Shown piece by piece: positions 50,658 through 60,775 of a DNA stretch of 62,080 nt (within the stretch, counting starts at the first letter, position 1; every line of letters begins with the position of its first letter). The DNA lies in assembly GCA_933822405.4 (NCBI GenBank), contig CAKOGP040000469.1, forward strand, positions 1 to 62,080, given 5' to 3'. A model generated the notes under the pieces. It was not told the DNA's origin. It saw only the letters and a program-made list of their open reading frames with translations, and did no database searches. This DNA is from Cylindrotheca closterium (lineage: Eukaryota > Bacillariophyta > Bacillariophyceae > Bacillariales > Bacillariaceae). Both the position numbers and the translations under genes were made by a program.

Positions 50658-52813
50658 TACAGGTTCACCTTGAGGTGGGGATGATTTTGGAAAGGATAAG
50701 CGCCAGGCGTCTGCTTCGTATACTTCTTCCATTTCGTCACAGAAAGTTTGTAGATCTTCAAGGGTCACTTCCCCAGATCCATTGGTATCGGCAAATGAGT
50801 GAACGAATTGGGCAAGTGATAGCTCCCTGTTGTCGACTGACAATCCGACAATATCGGCAAGAGCTGCTTGAATGTCTTCAACAGAAACCAGACCGTCATT
50901 GTCCTTGTCCAGACTCTTCAAACGCATCTCAGCATTGCAGTCGTTGTCAATAGCATCAACGTTACACTCGCTTCCAATAGAATCTGTTAGGCTATCCCAA
51001 ATCTTTCTCCATAGGTTCTTCGCAAAGTATCCCATCAATTCAGCTTGGATGTTTACATAAGCACCTTTGGGGGGAAGAAGCAATGGGTGCTGCTTGTAAT
51101 ACTCTGTCCACGGTGGTGATTGACCATTTGTGAGATCAGAGATCTTTGTTGCAACGCGGTAGATTCTCTTGTGGTCGATTGGTTTCCCTCGAACTTGAGT
51201 GATGACTGGCTTTCCGCTCGACCAGTCTTCCACAATGCCATGGTCGTACTGCATCCATCCCGGTATTGGGTCTCCAGCATGTGTTGCTGCTACTCCCTCC
51301 GCCAACAACCATCCAGGCATCGGAACAACAGCAATCACCTCATCGCCCTTTACCTCTGCTTCCAGCGCTTCCAAAGAAAAGAAAGATCCCAGCTCGTAAT
51401 CTTGTCCTCCACGAATATTGCCACCCATCAAAACCACAGCGTCAATGTCGTGCTTGCGTTGCCGACGTGACGAATTCAGCGAAGATCTCAGCAGCGTGCA
51501 AATGTAAATTCCCTGATGTGTCAAGGAATCGATTAGTAGACATATATAAGCAATCTTGCATTTTTGTTTGTTCCACCTACCATTGTACAAACTTTTCCAC
51601 GGCTATTCACGGAAGATAGCGGCTCGAATGGTGGAGGGACACGTGCCAGCTCTGTGTTTCGTAGCGGTGCCAAAGCATCATATGCTCTCTCGTTTTCTTC
51701 CGCTAGTGCAGGGTCAGGTTCCCAATTGCTCGTCTTGACGAAAGAAGCGTTGATCTTTGGTTTCTTTCCTTCGGTATCTCCATCGGGCCAGACAAGTTCA
51801 AGAATAGTGGCATACACCGAATCCTGGGAAAAAGGTTTCCGACATGCAAGGAAAGCGCAAAAGTCGTCAGTCAAATCCGAGAACACACAGTACCAGGTTA
51901 CGCTCAAATTCTTTCTTACCATGCCAGGCTTTAGCAATCGTGTTCCTTCCACAACTTCGTCGACACGATGGTGATCATGGCCACTAAGTACTACTGGAAA
52001 GTCAAACTCGCGGCAAGTCTTGTGATCATCGGGGACATAGGTGTGCTGCAGTGGAACTATCGTGTCGACATTATATTCCGGCCCATGTAGCTTTTCCTGC
52101 AGTCTTTTTAAAGTCATCCAAGGATCGTCTATTGTCGCACCACCAAAGGCCCCTGGCGCCTTGAAGTGAGAGTATAATCCAGGGTCATCTGAGAGCACAG
52201 CTATCAAGCCAATCTTGCGACTGTTGGTACCATCAGGGGAACATATATCTATAACTTCGAACTCTTGCTGCGCATCCATAGCCTCATGATCAAGCATATT
52301 GCTGTTCAACCAAACACCTGGGAAATCGCGAACATGTTTACACACCGTTTTATGCGCGATGTCGGCTTCATGATTTCCCCAGGTGAGATAATCGATTGGA
52401 ATCTTGGAAAGGGCTCTCATCATTCCCCTTCCACGATCAACAGAAGAGAGTAGGTATGGTGCAAGGAAATCTCCTGTCATCATGGAAATGACCTTCGACC
52501 CTTGTGATTTTTCCCTGGTATCGGCAAGAAGGGTTTTGACTGACGCCAAGTGCTCAAGAGTATATGTGTCTGTAATTTGAATGATTGTCAAGCGGGCTTC
52601 GCCTGGTTTACATGGAGTTGCTTGCCATTCTTCAGAGGATGTGATTTTGTCCTCGGATCCTGCAGCCCGTCCTCCAGATTTTGCATGCTGAACCTTCAAA
52701 CGGCTTGACATGTCATCTACTTTCCTAATGAGAGCATTGGGAGTTAGGAAGCTTTCTGCGATAGAAAAAAGAAGAAATAGATCAAAGATGACATGGAACC
52801 TATTCACCACCAT
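50643..52813 (-). CDS. 5'-nucleotidase-type metallophosphatase with C-terminal EF-hands
   Basis: Three exons: 52813-51920, 51823-51581 and 51512-50643; introns are 96 and 68 bp; 668 residues. The 96-bp intron is a multiple of three and stop-free. A signal peptide (IFDLFLLFSIAESFLTPN) starts the protein. The metallophosphatase domain has IIQITDTYTLEHL (the usual DxH has Tyr in place of His), TGDFLAPYLLSS, YLTWGNHEADI, and VVLSGHDHHRVDE; the 5'-nucleotidase C-terminal domain has VVLMGGNIRGGQDYELGSFF. Two EF-hands follow: DKDNDGLVSVED near residue 580 and DTNGSGEVTLED near 620, both with good calcium ligands, so calcium could regulate it. Expected outside the cell or in the endomembrane/plastid system. 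The substrate is likely a nucleotide or polyphosphate. Codon phases are consistent across both introns. Confidence 0.85.
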
Positions 52814-53079
52814 TGTTCTTCCCTACATGTACTTTGAGACAAGGTAGATACGGGTATTATTGCACTTCAGCACGGGAAATTTGGAATGTGAACACTGATT
52901 GCAAATGTACCGTAGTACGGTAGGAAGGCGTTTGTCTTCGTTCGAATTCTTGTCTGGATAGTACTCTAATAGTTCTTTTAGTTTTGAATTTGAATTTCGC
53001 ATGCAGGCTCCTTCGGTGACCGAACAATAATGAAACAAACATCGTTGACTGACACTGCAGCTCAACAACAAGATCAAAC

Positions 53080-56000
53080 ATGATAGAGTCACGTTTCCAT
53101 ATTGGAGAGAATGAAAACACCACAACAGAAAAAAGGACTGTAAGCCCAAACAAATTCAATCGAGTTAATACCGTACGAATAGAGCCTCACTTCGTTGTTG
53201 TTTTGGATTTTGCAGCCACAAAAGACTGCGAATCGGAGATTTGGTGTGAAGCTTTCGGCCAACATAGCTAGCAATAGCAAGGATGGAGGGTCGACTCCGA
53301 AGAAAATAGTGAGAGTTAGGCGAGCAGTGAGTAGCTCGAAATCAAAAGATAGGAAGACTAACAGTGTCAGTTCATCGCCATCAGATGAAGTAGTTGTTTT
53401 CTCCCCTGGCCCAGTCGGCTTACAGCTAGAACCAAACCAGGAAGATCCTTGTACGGGTTGTCGGATAGTTCGATTTGTGGATGGTGGTCCGAAGAATCCA
53501 GGGCAAGCCAGAAAATCTGGAAAGCTGAAGCTCGGCGACCTAATTACACAAGTCGAGGCAAATGCAGTCGTTGGATCCTCTTACGCTGATATTGTTGAGA
53601 TTCTTAAGGATTCTTGCGCCACAAGAAGAGTATCATTCCGATCAGTGTGGACTTCAGCTATGCTTGACTATCATTCAAAGTCAAGCCGGGTGAATACAAG
53701 CAAGCCGAACAAGAACCTAGAACGACCATTGACTCCGAATGCACACAATTTATCGGCGAAGCGAAAAATCTCAACCCCCTTGGGAAAATCACTCAAATTT
53801 GAGACCCACTTACCGCCGCCTTTGCCCGGATCTAATAGCAACCGACAGCAGAAAGAGGAACTAGATCATGATTCGAGATTTGATATCACATTGATCCAAT
53901 CACCTTCACATGCAGCTTTATTGCCTCACGTCAGAACTCCTCCTTCACATGCGGCACTATGGTCTCATGTTCAGATTCCTTCATCGCTTCCCAAAACTCA
54001 AAGACAGCAGCATCCAGAAAACCAAGATGGTCCGACGACTGTAGAAATGGAAGATAATTTCGCAACGCAACCGCTATTACCATCGATTACAAAAGGATCA
54101 GTACCCAGGAATTCGTCACGGCGGAACTCGAATTTCCTGACACCCCCTAACATTACTGGCGAAGGCCCCGCGCAAAATGTTTCTGTTTTCAAAATGCCAC
54201 CAGGGTGGCAGCAAAAGAAACACCGTGATGCAAATGATCCAATATTATCCCCTTGCACTGCTGGTTCGAAGGAAACGAAGATTTTGCCTCAATTCTCTCC
54301 ATCAAGTGTTCGGAGATTATCTGTGGCAGAAATAAGTAATGGAAGCGCTGAAAATACAATTATGTCTCGTGTGTTCGGGCGCCTGTGTCAAAGTGTACCA
54401 CAGATGGTGGCGAACTCATCCGCAATACACAATTTATGGCAGGATCCTTCAACAGATTCGATACAGAAAATTGCCAGTATACAATCCATCGATTTATCAT
54501 CTAGTGAGATGGAAGAGATGGACGGCATCAAGGCAAAGGTACTACAGGAACTCAATTGCGCGAAGATTGCAAAGGATGTAGAAGATATCGCAACACAGGA
54601 ACTAGAAGCAATCCTGAAAGAGAAGAACGAGGAATATCATTTGTTACACGTTGATTTCAACGAAAAGCTTCAAAGTGCTAAGGCTCAACATGTAAGTGTG
54701 AAAAAATGGTGTGATTTATGACTTGATGTACTGGATTCTAACGGATGTGTGCTTTCTGGTCCATAGGCTAACACTGAAAAGGAACTGAAGGAGATGTATG
54801 CAAACAAATGTAGATGTCAACAATCCAAAATTTTGGAATTAGAATCAGAGAATTTAAAGCTGAAAGAACGGCCACACAATTCACGAGGGCATCTACAACT
54901 CTCCACCGTTCAAGAGACGTTGCACCGTACAATGGGTAAACTAGAAAGCAAGCGCAATGAGGCAGAACAATTGAAGCACCAAAATGGACAGTATCAAGAA
55001 CGTATTCGCTCGCTGCAGGTGGAGCTGGAGACATTGCGAACAAACGAGAAGGGTCTGCTCTTGGAGTTAGAAATGTCGAGAACCATGACGAAAGAAATGG
55101 AAAGGCGGGTGCTTGATGTCGAGGCTTTGTCTGAGAAATCAGTGGAAGCCTTGGAAGGGGATCTTCTGGAAAAGGAAGAAAAGCTGAATACAACCCAATC
55201 ACTTGTTTCCAAGCTGAAAGAAGAAGGTGAAAATATGTTTGCTCACATGAACACTTTGGACGCTGGAGTGAAGGCTCTTCAAGACGAGATTGAAGAAATC
55301 AGGTGGGAACGGGATCGCGCAAAGACAGAACTTGCTGAGTCCAAGAACGAAATTGCGACCATCCACGAAAATCTTTTGCATAATCTCGAGAACGGAGCTA
55401 GCTGTCTCCATGTAGATTTTGTTGGTGGTGACACCGAATGCAGTAACTTGGAGACTTCTTTGACTGTGACAGAAAAGATGAAGGACATGACCGCTCGGTA
55501 TCGAGTCTCTCGGTGCGCCATGGCGGTCTTCATGATACGGGAAAAGAATCTTGAATATCGAGGTGCCCAGCATTTAGAACAATTAGAACAGTTGGACGTA
55601 TTCAATCAAGAGCTGTTGCTTGCTCTCCAAAAGTCACAGGAAAGGGTAATATTGAAAGATGCTGCGCTTGAAAATCGGACAAAGCAATTGTTGGCTCTGA
55701 GACGAGAAATGAAGACGGCCATTCATAGTGTCACACACAGTCAGAACAAAGATCGAGATGGACATTTCAAGCAATTGTTGAAGGTTGGAGTCTGCATCGA
55801 TCAACAATCAGTGACCACACACCATCTGGTGTCAATAATGCGAAGAAACACAGAAGTACTACAGGTTTCTTTGTCTAAAATGGAATGGAATCTGGCGCAG
55901 TGTACTTCACAACTCGAGCAAAAGATTCATCCGTATCAAGTTGACCTCCAGGCTGCAAGGCATTCTGAAAACGAACTGAAGACCAAGCTTGACGTTACAA

Positions 56001-59000
56001 TGGAGAAACTTGCTCGCACTTCAATGAAGCTGAGAGTTGCGGAGCAAGATAAAGCAGATATGAACGCATCTCTTCAAGACTCCGAAGAAGCGTTGTCAGA
56101 GGCCGTCGAAGTTATTAAGAAACTCGAAGATGATGTTGCGACAAAAGATGCAAAACTAGCGTCCGCAGAGGCTAGAATCAATGCACTCAAAGAAATTGAA
56201 GATTTGGTTTCTTCAGAACATATAGGACTGTGCGAAAATATTTTGGTCCTTGAGGAAAGATTGACAGAATCAACTGAGAGCATTTGCAAACTTCGTAGGA
56301 CTTGTAACTCATTCGAATCTCAAAACGCCGCTCTCGAGGCAAAACTTAAAACAATGACTAGTGTATCAGAAGACATGAAGAAGGTTGTGCTGGAGAAGGA
56401 AGAGCTGCAACAGAAGGCAAGCATTCTAAAGGACCAGCTCAAAATTTGCGAAGCAGAGCTGAGTGAAGCTCAAGCAAATAACTCGTTGCTTGAATCGGAC
56501 TTTATAGACTTGTTAAACAAAAGTGAGAAGCACCGAAGACAAGAATCACCGAAATTGGAGCGAACCATTCAGCAGCTGCTTATTGAGGTCTCAAGCGAGA
56601 GAGATCTGCGTCATGCTCTGGGAGATCAGTTTCTGGAGACTACGCAGACACTTGAGTCTATGGAGCAGAAGAACTCCGAGCTGCTGGTTATTTTCCTTGC
56701 ATATGTGGGTATGAGCGACACCAAGAACCAGCTTCTTTTGCATAGGAACAAAGCTCTGGATGCGGCCATCGAAGAGAAAACGGGAGATATCAGAGAACTG
56801 GAGCAAGAGGTGTCATCATCACAAGGCAAGATTCAAAAGATCCAAAGAGAGAGTCGAAGCCTTGAGAAAGATCTAATACAGCTTGAACGCACAAGGACTG
56901 CAGAGGCACACGGTTTAAAGCGTGAAATTGAAACATTGGAATGCGCTCTTGATTCTTCTAGGACCCAGCACCTTGCTACTAGAGCTAGTCTGCAACTTGC
57001 ACAGGATATGCTTTCCAACGCAACATCAGAAAGAGATGATTTACAGTCGCAGATTTTAGAAGCTCAAAATGGAGAAGAAGATCGTCGCTTACGATCAACG
57101 GTTAGAAAAGCACAGTTCATGTATTGTGCCTCCTTGGCTGCAATGGAAGGTATGAAACGACTTTCTTCGAAGACTGCAGAAGATGTAGCGCTGAAGAACA
57201 CCCAGATTGGGTTGTTAGCGGACCAAATGTCTAAGATCGAAGATGAACTGAAGTGCATTGAAGGAAACTACGAACTCGAGAATTGTCTCCTTCAGGAAAA
57301 TGTACATGAACTTAGAAGAACAGTCTGCTCGCAAATGGCTGCCTCCATCTCAGAATACTTTCGATCTAGAAAGGACCACGCCAGGTCTGATGACACAAAG
57401 ACAACCATTTCAGAGCTTCAGAGGCAGCTGGATTGTACTCAATCAAAGCTTTTTCTCACCGAAGCAGATCTTCGTAGATCGTTTTCAGCACACAAAAATG
57501 AAAATGAGGGGCTTAAAATGAAGGCCCAAGCATTTGAAGACAAAATAAAAGACTTAGAAGAGCGACTTCGATTTTGCCGAGAAGAATGCGATTTGAAGAC
57601 AAGAGAAATCCACTCACTACAGAGTTGTATCGATGAGGATGAAGACAAAATATTTGGCAACCTAGAAACCTTCGAAGGGGAAAAGGAGCGATTGTCAGCA
57701 ACCATTTTTGAGCTAGCAGAAGATGTATTGATGCTGAAGGGAGCCTTTGAAAATCTTCAAGAAGATCATATCAATGAAATCGAAGACACGACGATACTTC
57801 TTGAGAACCTCAGGCGTGAGAAAGTTTCGATTCTAACTACGCTTGCAGAAGCAAAGAAGGAGGCACATAACGAGACACAAAGAAATAAAGTGCAATTGGA
57901 CAGTCTGAAAAGAACTTTTGAAAAACTGAATTCAGAGAAGTTAACAGATGAGGGTTGCATAAGAATTTTAGAGAATAGGGTGGAGGATCTCGTTGCTGAG
58001 ACAAAAATGCATCAGAGAGAATCAAATGGGTGGCGATCCAAGGCAGAATCTCTCAATTCCAAACTACAAGCAATATCAAAGAAATATAGCGAGAGCGAGG
58101 CTGAAATCACAAGCCTATATCAGATGAACAAGTCTCTACGCAAACATCTAAACAGAAGTGAAGAAATGGTTTTGTCTTTGAACAAACAACAAAAGGTTCA
58201 AGAATCTGAATTGAAAAGTAAGGCGATTGTGATCACAAAAGTGGAGGAAGAGAAAGAAAATGCACTCTGGGAATTAAACGAGGCAAAAATCCAACTGGAA
58301 GCTACTGATACTGAACTTAGGCAAAAGGTTGAGATGCTAGAAATGGAGAAAAATCGTTTATGGAACGATAGGTGTATTGCTGAAGCTGCGATGGTGGGAC
58401 TTCGTCGGCAAAGCGTGACAAATCGACAAATCTTCTCTTGGAAGGATAAAGACGCTCCTAGCATCGCCATTGGTGTAGAAGGCTCGTACACGCCTTCATG
58501 GACGAATTCAATCGAAAGAACAAAGCCAGAAGAGCAAGAACTGCGTTCTCAGAAACAAACAGCGCCACCGAATCTTGATTTCAAAAATGGTGACAGCAGC
58601 TGCGCAGGAATTGCACCAAGTCGGGATGCGCCTTGTGACGAGGGCACTCTTCATAACAACGAATTATTACTGGCGAGGGCCCTGGAGACTTCAAGTAAAC
58701 CCCCACTCAATCTCAAAGGAAACAAACGAATGATGGGAGCCAGGCTTCTTTCGCGTGTAGTCGAACAGAAAACGAGGATGGGAGTAGCAGGCGCGTTCCG
58801 AAAGTGGTCCTGTGCAAACAACGCTATGAAAGCAACGTCGCAGCTTCACAAAACGTCAAAAGAGTTATCGCAGCAATTACATTGCACAAGAGAGAAGCTT
58901 CTTGTACTAAAGTCACACATCAAGTCGGCTTCCATTCAACAAAAGGACAGCGAACCTCGCTTGCGCAAGGTCCTAATACCTCTCACTGATCGACAACGTC

Positions 59001-59032
59001 TGACTTATCATGGCGAGACAATGAAGCTATAA
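53080..59032 (+). CDS. Giant PDZ and coiled-coil protein, 1,933 residues
   Basis: Exons 53080-53139, 53216-54691 and 54767-59032; introns are 76 and 75 bp, all phase 0. ATG 53080 is the only upstream ATG whose exon joins the main frame. A PDZ domain lies near residues 83-155 (VGLQLEPN, GKLKLGDLITQVEANAVVGS, YADIVEILKDS). A Ser/Pro/Asn-rich region follows to about residue 440, then roughly 1,300 residues of nearly continuous coiled coil of SMC/myosin-tail style (many ExxxLxxxLxxx heptads). The C-terminal ~150 residues have GARLLSRVVEQKTRMGVAGA then FRKWSCANNAM, which recalls the centrin-binding AFxxW repeat in Sfi1-type proteins. Probably a cytoskeletal, centrosome-like or cell-cortex scaffold; this is inference from architecture. 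Confidence 0.82.
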
Positions 59033-59053
59033 AATCAAATCCAATTTGTATGG

Positions 59054-59740
59054 CTAAAGCTTGATGTTTGCAGGACCCTGAATGTTGTTCAAGCACGACA
59101 GACGAGACTCGGGTGAATTCTTCAACTTTTTGTCTTCATATTCGGAACGAGGCTCCCAAGCTCCATCTACTCCAACAGCACAGAAGCCACATTGACCCGC
59201 GCCGCCACAATTCCCAAGCTTTTGCTTCAGACCCTTGTAGACTTCAAAATCGTTGTCAAGGAGGACTTGCCTCAAGTTGTCGCCAACCTTCGCTTCAATA
59301 GTTACCTCCTTGTCCCCATCAATCACATTGATTGTGACAGGCGTGCCAACGCTCAAAGCATCGGCATTTCCGTTCTTCTTCAGGAATGAAATGGAGACAG
59401 GAGATGGTGCATCGACCAGCTTTGCCATCACGTCATCAAATAACAAGTTGCTGACGTCTTCGTTCATCACGGTTTCTAACTGTAGTCCAACGATTTCGGG
59501 AAATGACGTCGCACTACCCTCATCTGCTAGTTCAATAACATAGACCCCCATTGGCTCACCCTCTACTACTTCCTCAAGAATCATACCGAGAGGTTTCTCA
59601 AAATTGAAAGAAATAACATCATTTTGGGTTGTCGAGAACAACGACTCGCTACCGTGTAGAGTGGGAACTTGTTTCGGAGCAAAGGACAGTGTCTGAACTA
59701 CAACCAAACAGAAAGAAAGGAATCGAAGCTCTTTCAGCAT
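59054..59740 (-). CDS. Plastid 2Fe-2S ferredoxin-like protein with a PDZ-like N-terminal domain
   Basis: Intronless, 228 residues from ATG 59740. The start is a bipartite plastid presequence (SFCLVVVQTLSFAPKQ) with the classic Ser-Phe-Ala-Pro motif. Residues ~45-115 look like a PDZ fold (FEKPLGMILEEVVEGEPMGV, then VGLQLETVMNEDVSNLLFDD). The C-terminus is a ferredoxin: VTIEAKVGDNLRQVLLDN, the ligands in GNCGGAGQCGFCAVGV (CxxxxxCxxC) and the last Cys in RLSCLNNIQG. The C-terminal part resembles the plant NDH-associated ferredoxin-like subunit PnsB3/NDF4, though a chloroplast NDH complex is not expected in diatoms. A role in photosynthetic electron transfer or assembly is likely but not shown. 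Confidence 0.8.
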   Translation of the reverse strand: MLKELRFLSFCLVVVQTLSFAPKQVPTLHGSESLFSTTQNDVISFNFEKPLGMILEEVVEGEPMGVYVIELADEGSATSFPEIVGLQLETVMNEDVSNLLFDDVMAKLVDAPSPVSISFLKKNGNADALSVGTPVTINVIDGDKEVTIEAKVGDNLRQVLLDNDFEVYKGLKQKLGNCGGAGQCGFCAVGVDGAWEPRSEYEDKKLKNSPESRLSCLNNIQGPANIKL

Positions 59741-60092
59741 GATTACTACAAAATATCAAAGAAGGATGGATATACGATAGTAGAAGGTGAAGGCTCGCGA
59801 AAAATGAAAAACGTCACCACGAAATTATTTCGAAATGATGTGTTGCTTTTGGGTCCGATTAGTCGAATTAGAATCCTCAACTAACCATGCCAATGGTAAG
59901 TTGAAGTTGTATGGTACTGTACAGTACCAGGAATACAACCAGTACTTGTGAGGGACCGTCATACGGTATTGTGGCCACTCCTAGGAGTATTGAAGACTGA
60001 TATTTCATCCTTCACTTTGTGCTTGCACAAGAATGAAGCTTGAGTTGTTCTCAGAGACATTCTGAGGAGTGAGAGTCGCTACCTTGGTGTTG
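59741..60092. other. Gene-free stretch
   Basis: 352 bp between the ferredoxin-like start and the RPC9 end. TACTGTACAGTACCAG near 59914-59929 is a palindromic GTAC patch of the kind seen elsewhere in the window. No gene seen. Confidence 0.35.
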
Positions 60093-60533
60093 TCAACTAT
60101 CTTTTCCAGTGCGCTTAGACTCGATGTATTGCAAAAGTTCGTCTTGCCTATCATCTGTCATTCTAGTGTGCAACTCCTCAACCATTAGATGAATCTCTAC
60201 TTTTTCTTTTGGCATGAAGTTAAGCACTTGCAGTGCTTCAGCTTCAGTCAGTCCAAATCCTGTTTCGCTAGCCGTATTCCCAGATGACTTCAACTTCTTG
60301 GAACTCATTAATGTGCTCTGAAAAATATCAAGGCTTTCTTTATCCAAGTCGACGCATGGCGTCGTTTTCAGGTATTCCAAAACTTTAATTTCAATCCAAT
60401 CCCGATGCTTATATTTGATCTTCTTTCGACTTTTTTCATTACGGCTTTTTGACCGGTCCTCCAATAACTGAGCTACTTCTGCATTCGACAGCAATAAAGG
60501 AGAATCTGACTTGTCCTTTGCCAATACTTCCAT
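60093..60533 (-). CDS. RNA polymerase III subunit RPC9 / CRCP (Rpc17)
   Basis: Intronless, 146 residues from ATG 60533. It begins with the family signature LLLSNAEVAQLLEDR, then a basic stretch, ending in the helical HRDC-like domain: IEIKVLEYLKTTPCVDLDK, GLTEAEALQVLNFMPKEKVE, IHLMVEELHTRMTDDRQDEL. Length and motif order match CRCP/Rpc17 (about 140-160 residues), the partner of Rpc25 in the stalk of RNA polymerase III, which binds the TFIIIB factor Brf1. The RPB4 paralogue of Pol II is less similar at the first motif. Confidence 0.85.
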   Translation of the reverse strand: MEVLAKDKSDSPLLLSNAEVAQLLEDRSKSRNEKSRKKIKYKHRDWIEIKVLEYLKTTPCVDLDKESLDIFQSTLMSSKKLKSSGNTASETGFGLTEAEALQVLNFMPKEKVEIHLMVEELHTRMTDDRQDELLQYIESKRTGKDS

Positions 60534-60775
60534 CGCTACAGTACAGTATTGAGGTCCAAACTCCTAATTTTGTAGATGACGTTAGGGGAGGAATTGATGT
60601 TGTACCGTGTGACGGATGGACGTTGAAGGATTTTAACCGATCGGGGGTCAGATATCCCCGTATGGGATATCCCCCCAAAATGCAACTTCAAGTGATCAGA
60701 TGACTACTACCTATGATGAAAGACGAATTAACCAACGTAGCTTTGAATATATTCTCTTATTACTGTAGTTATCGG

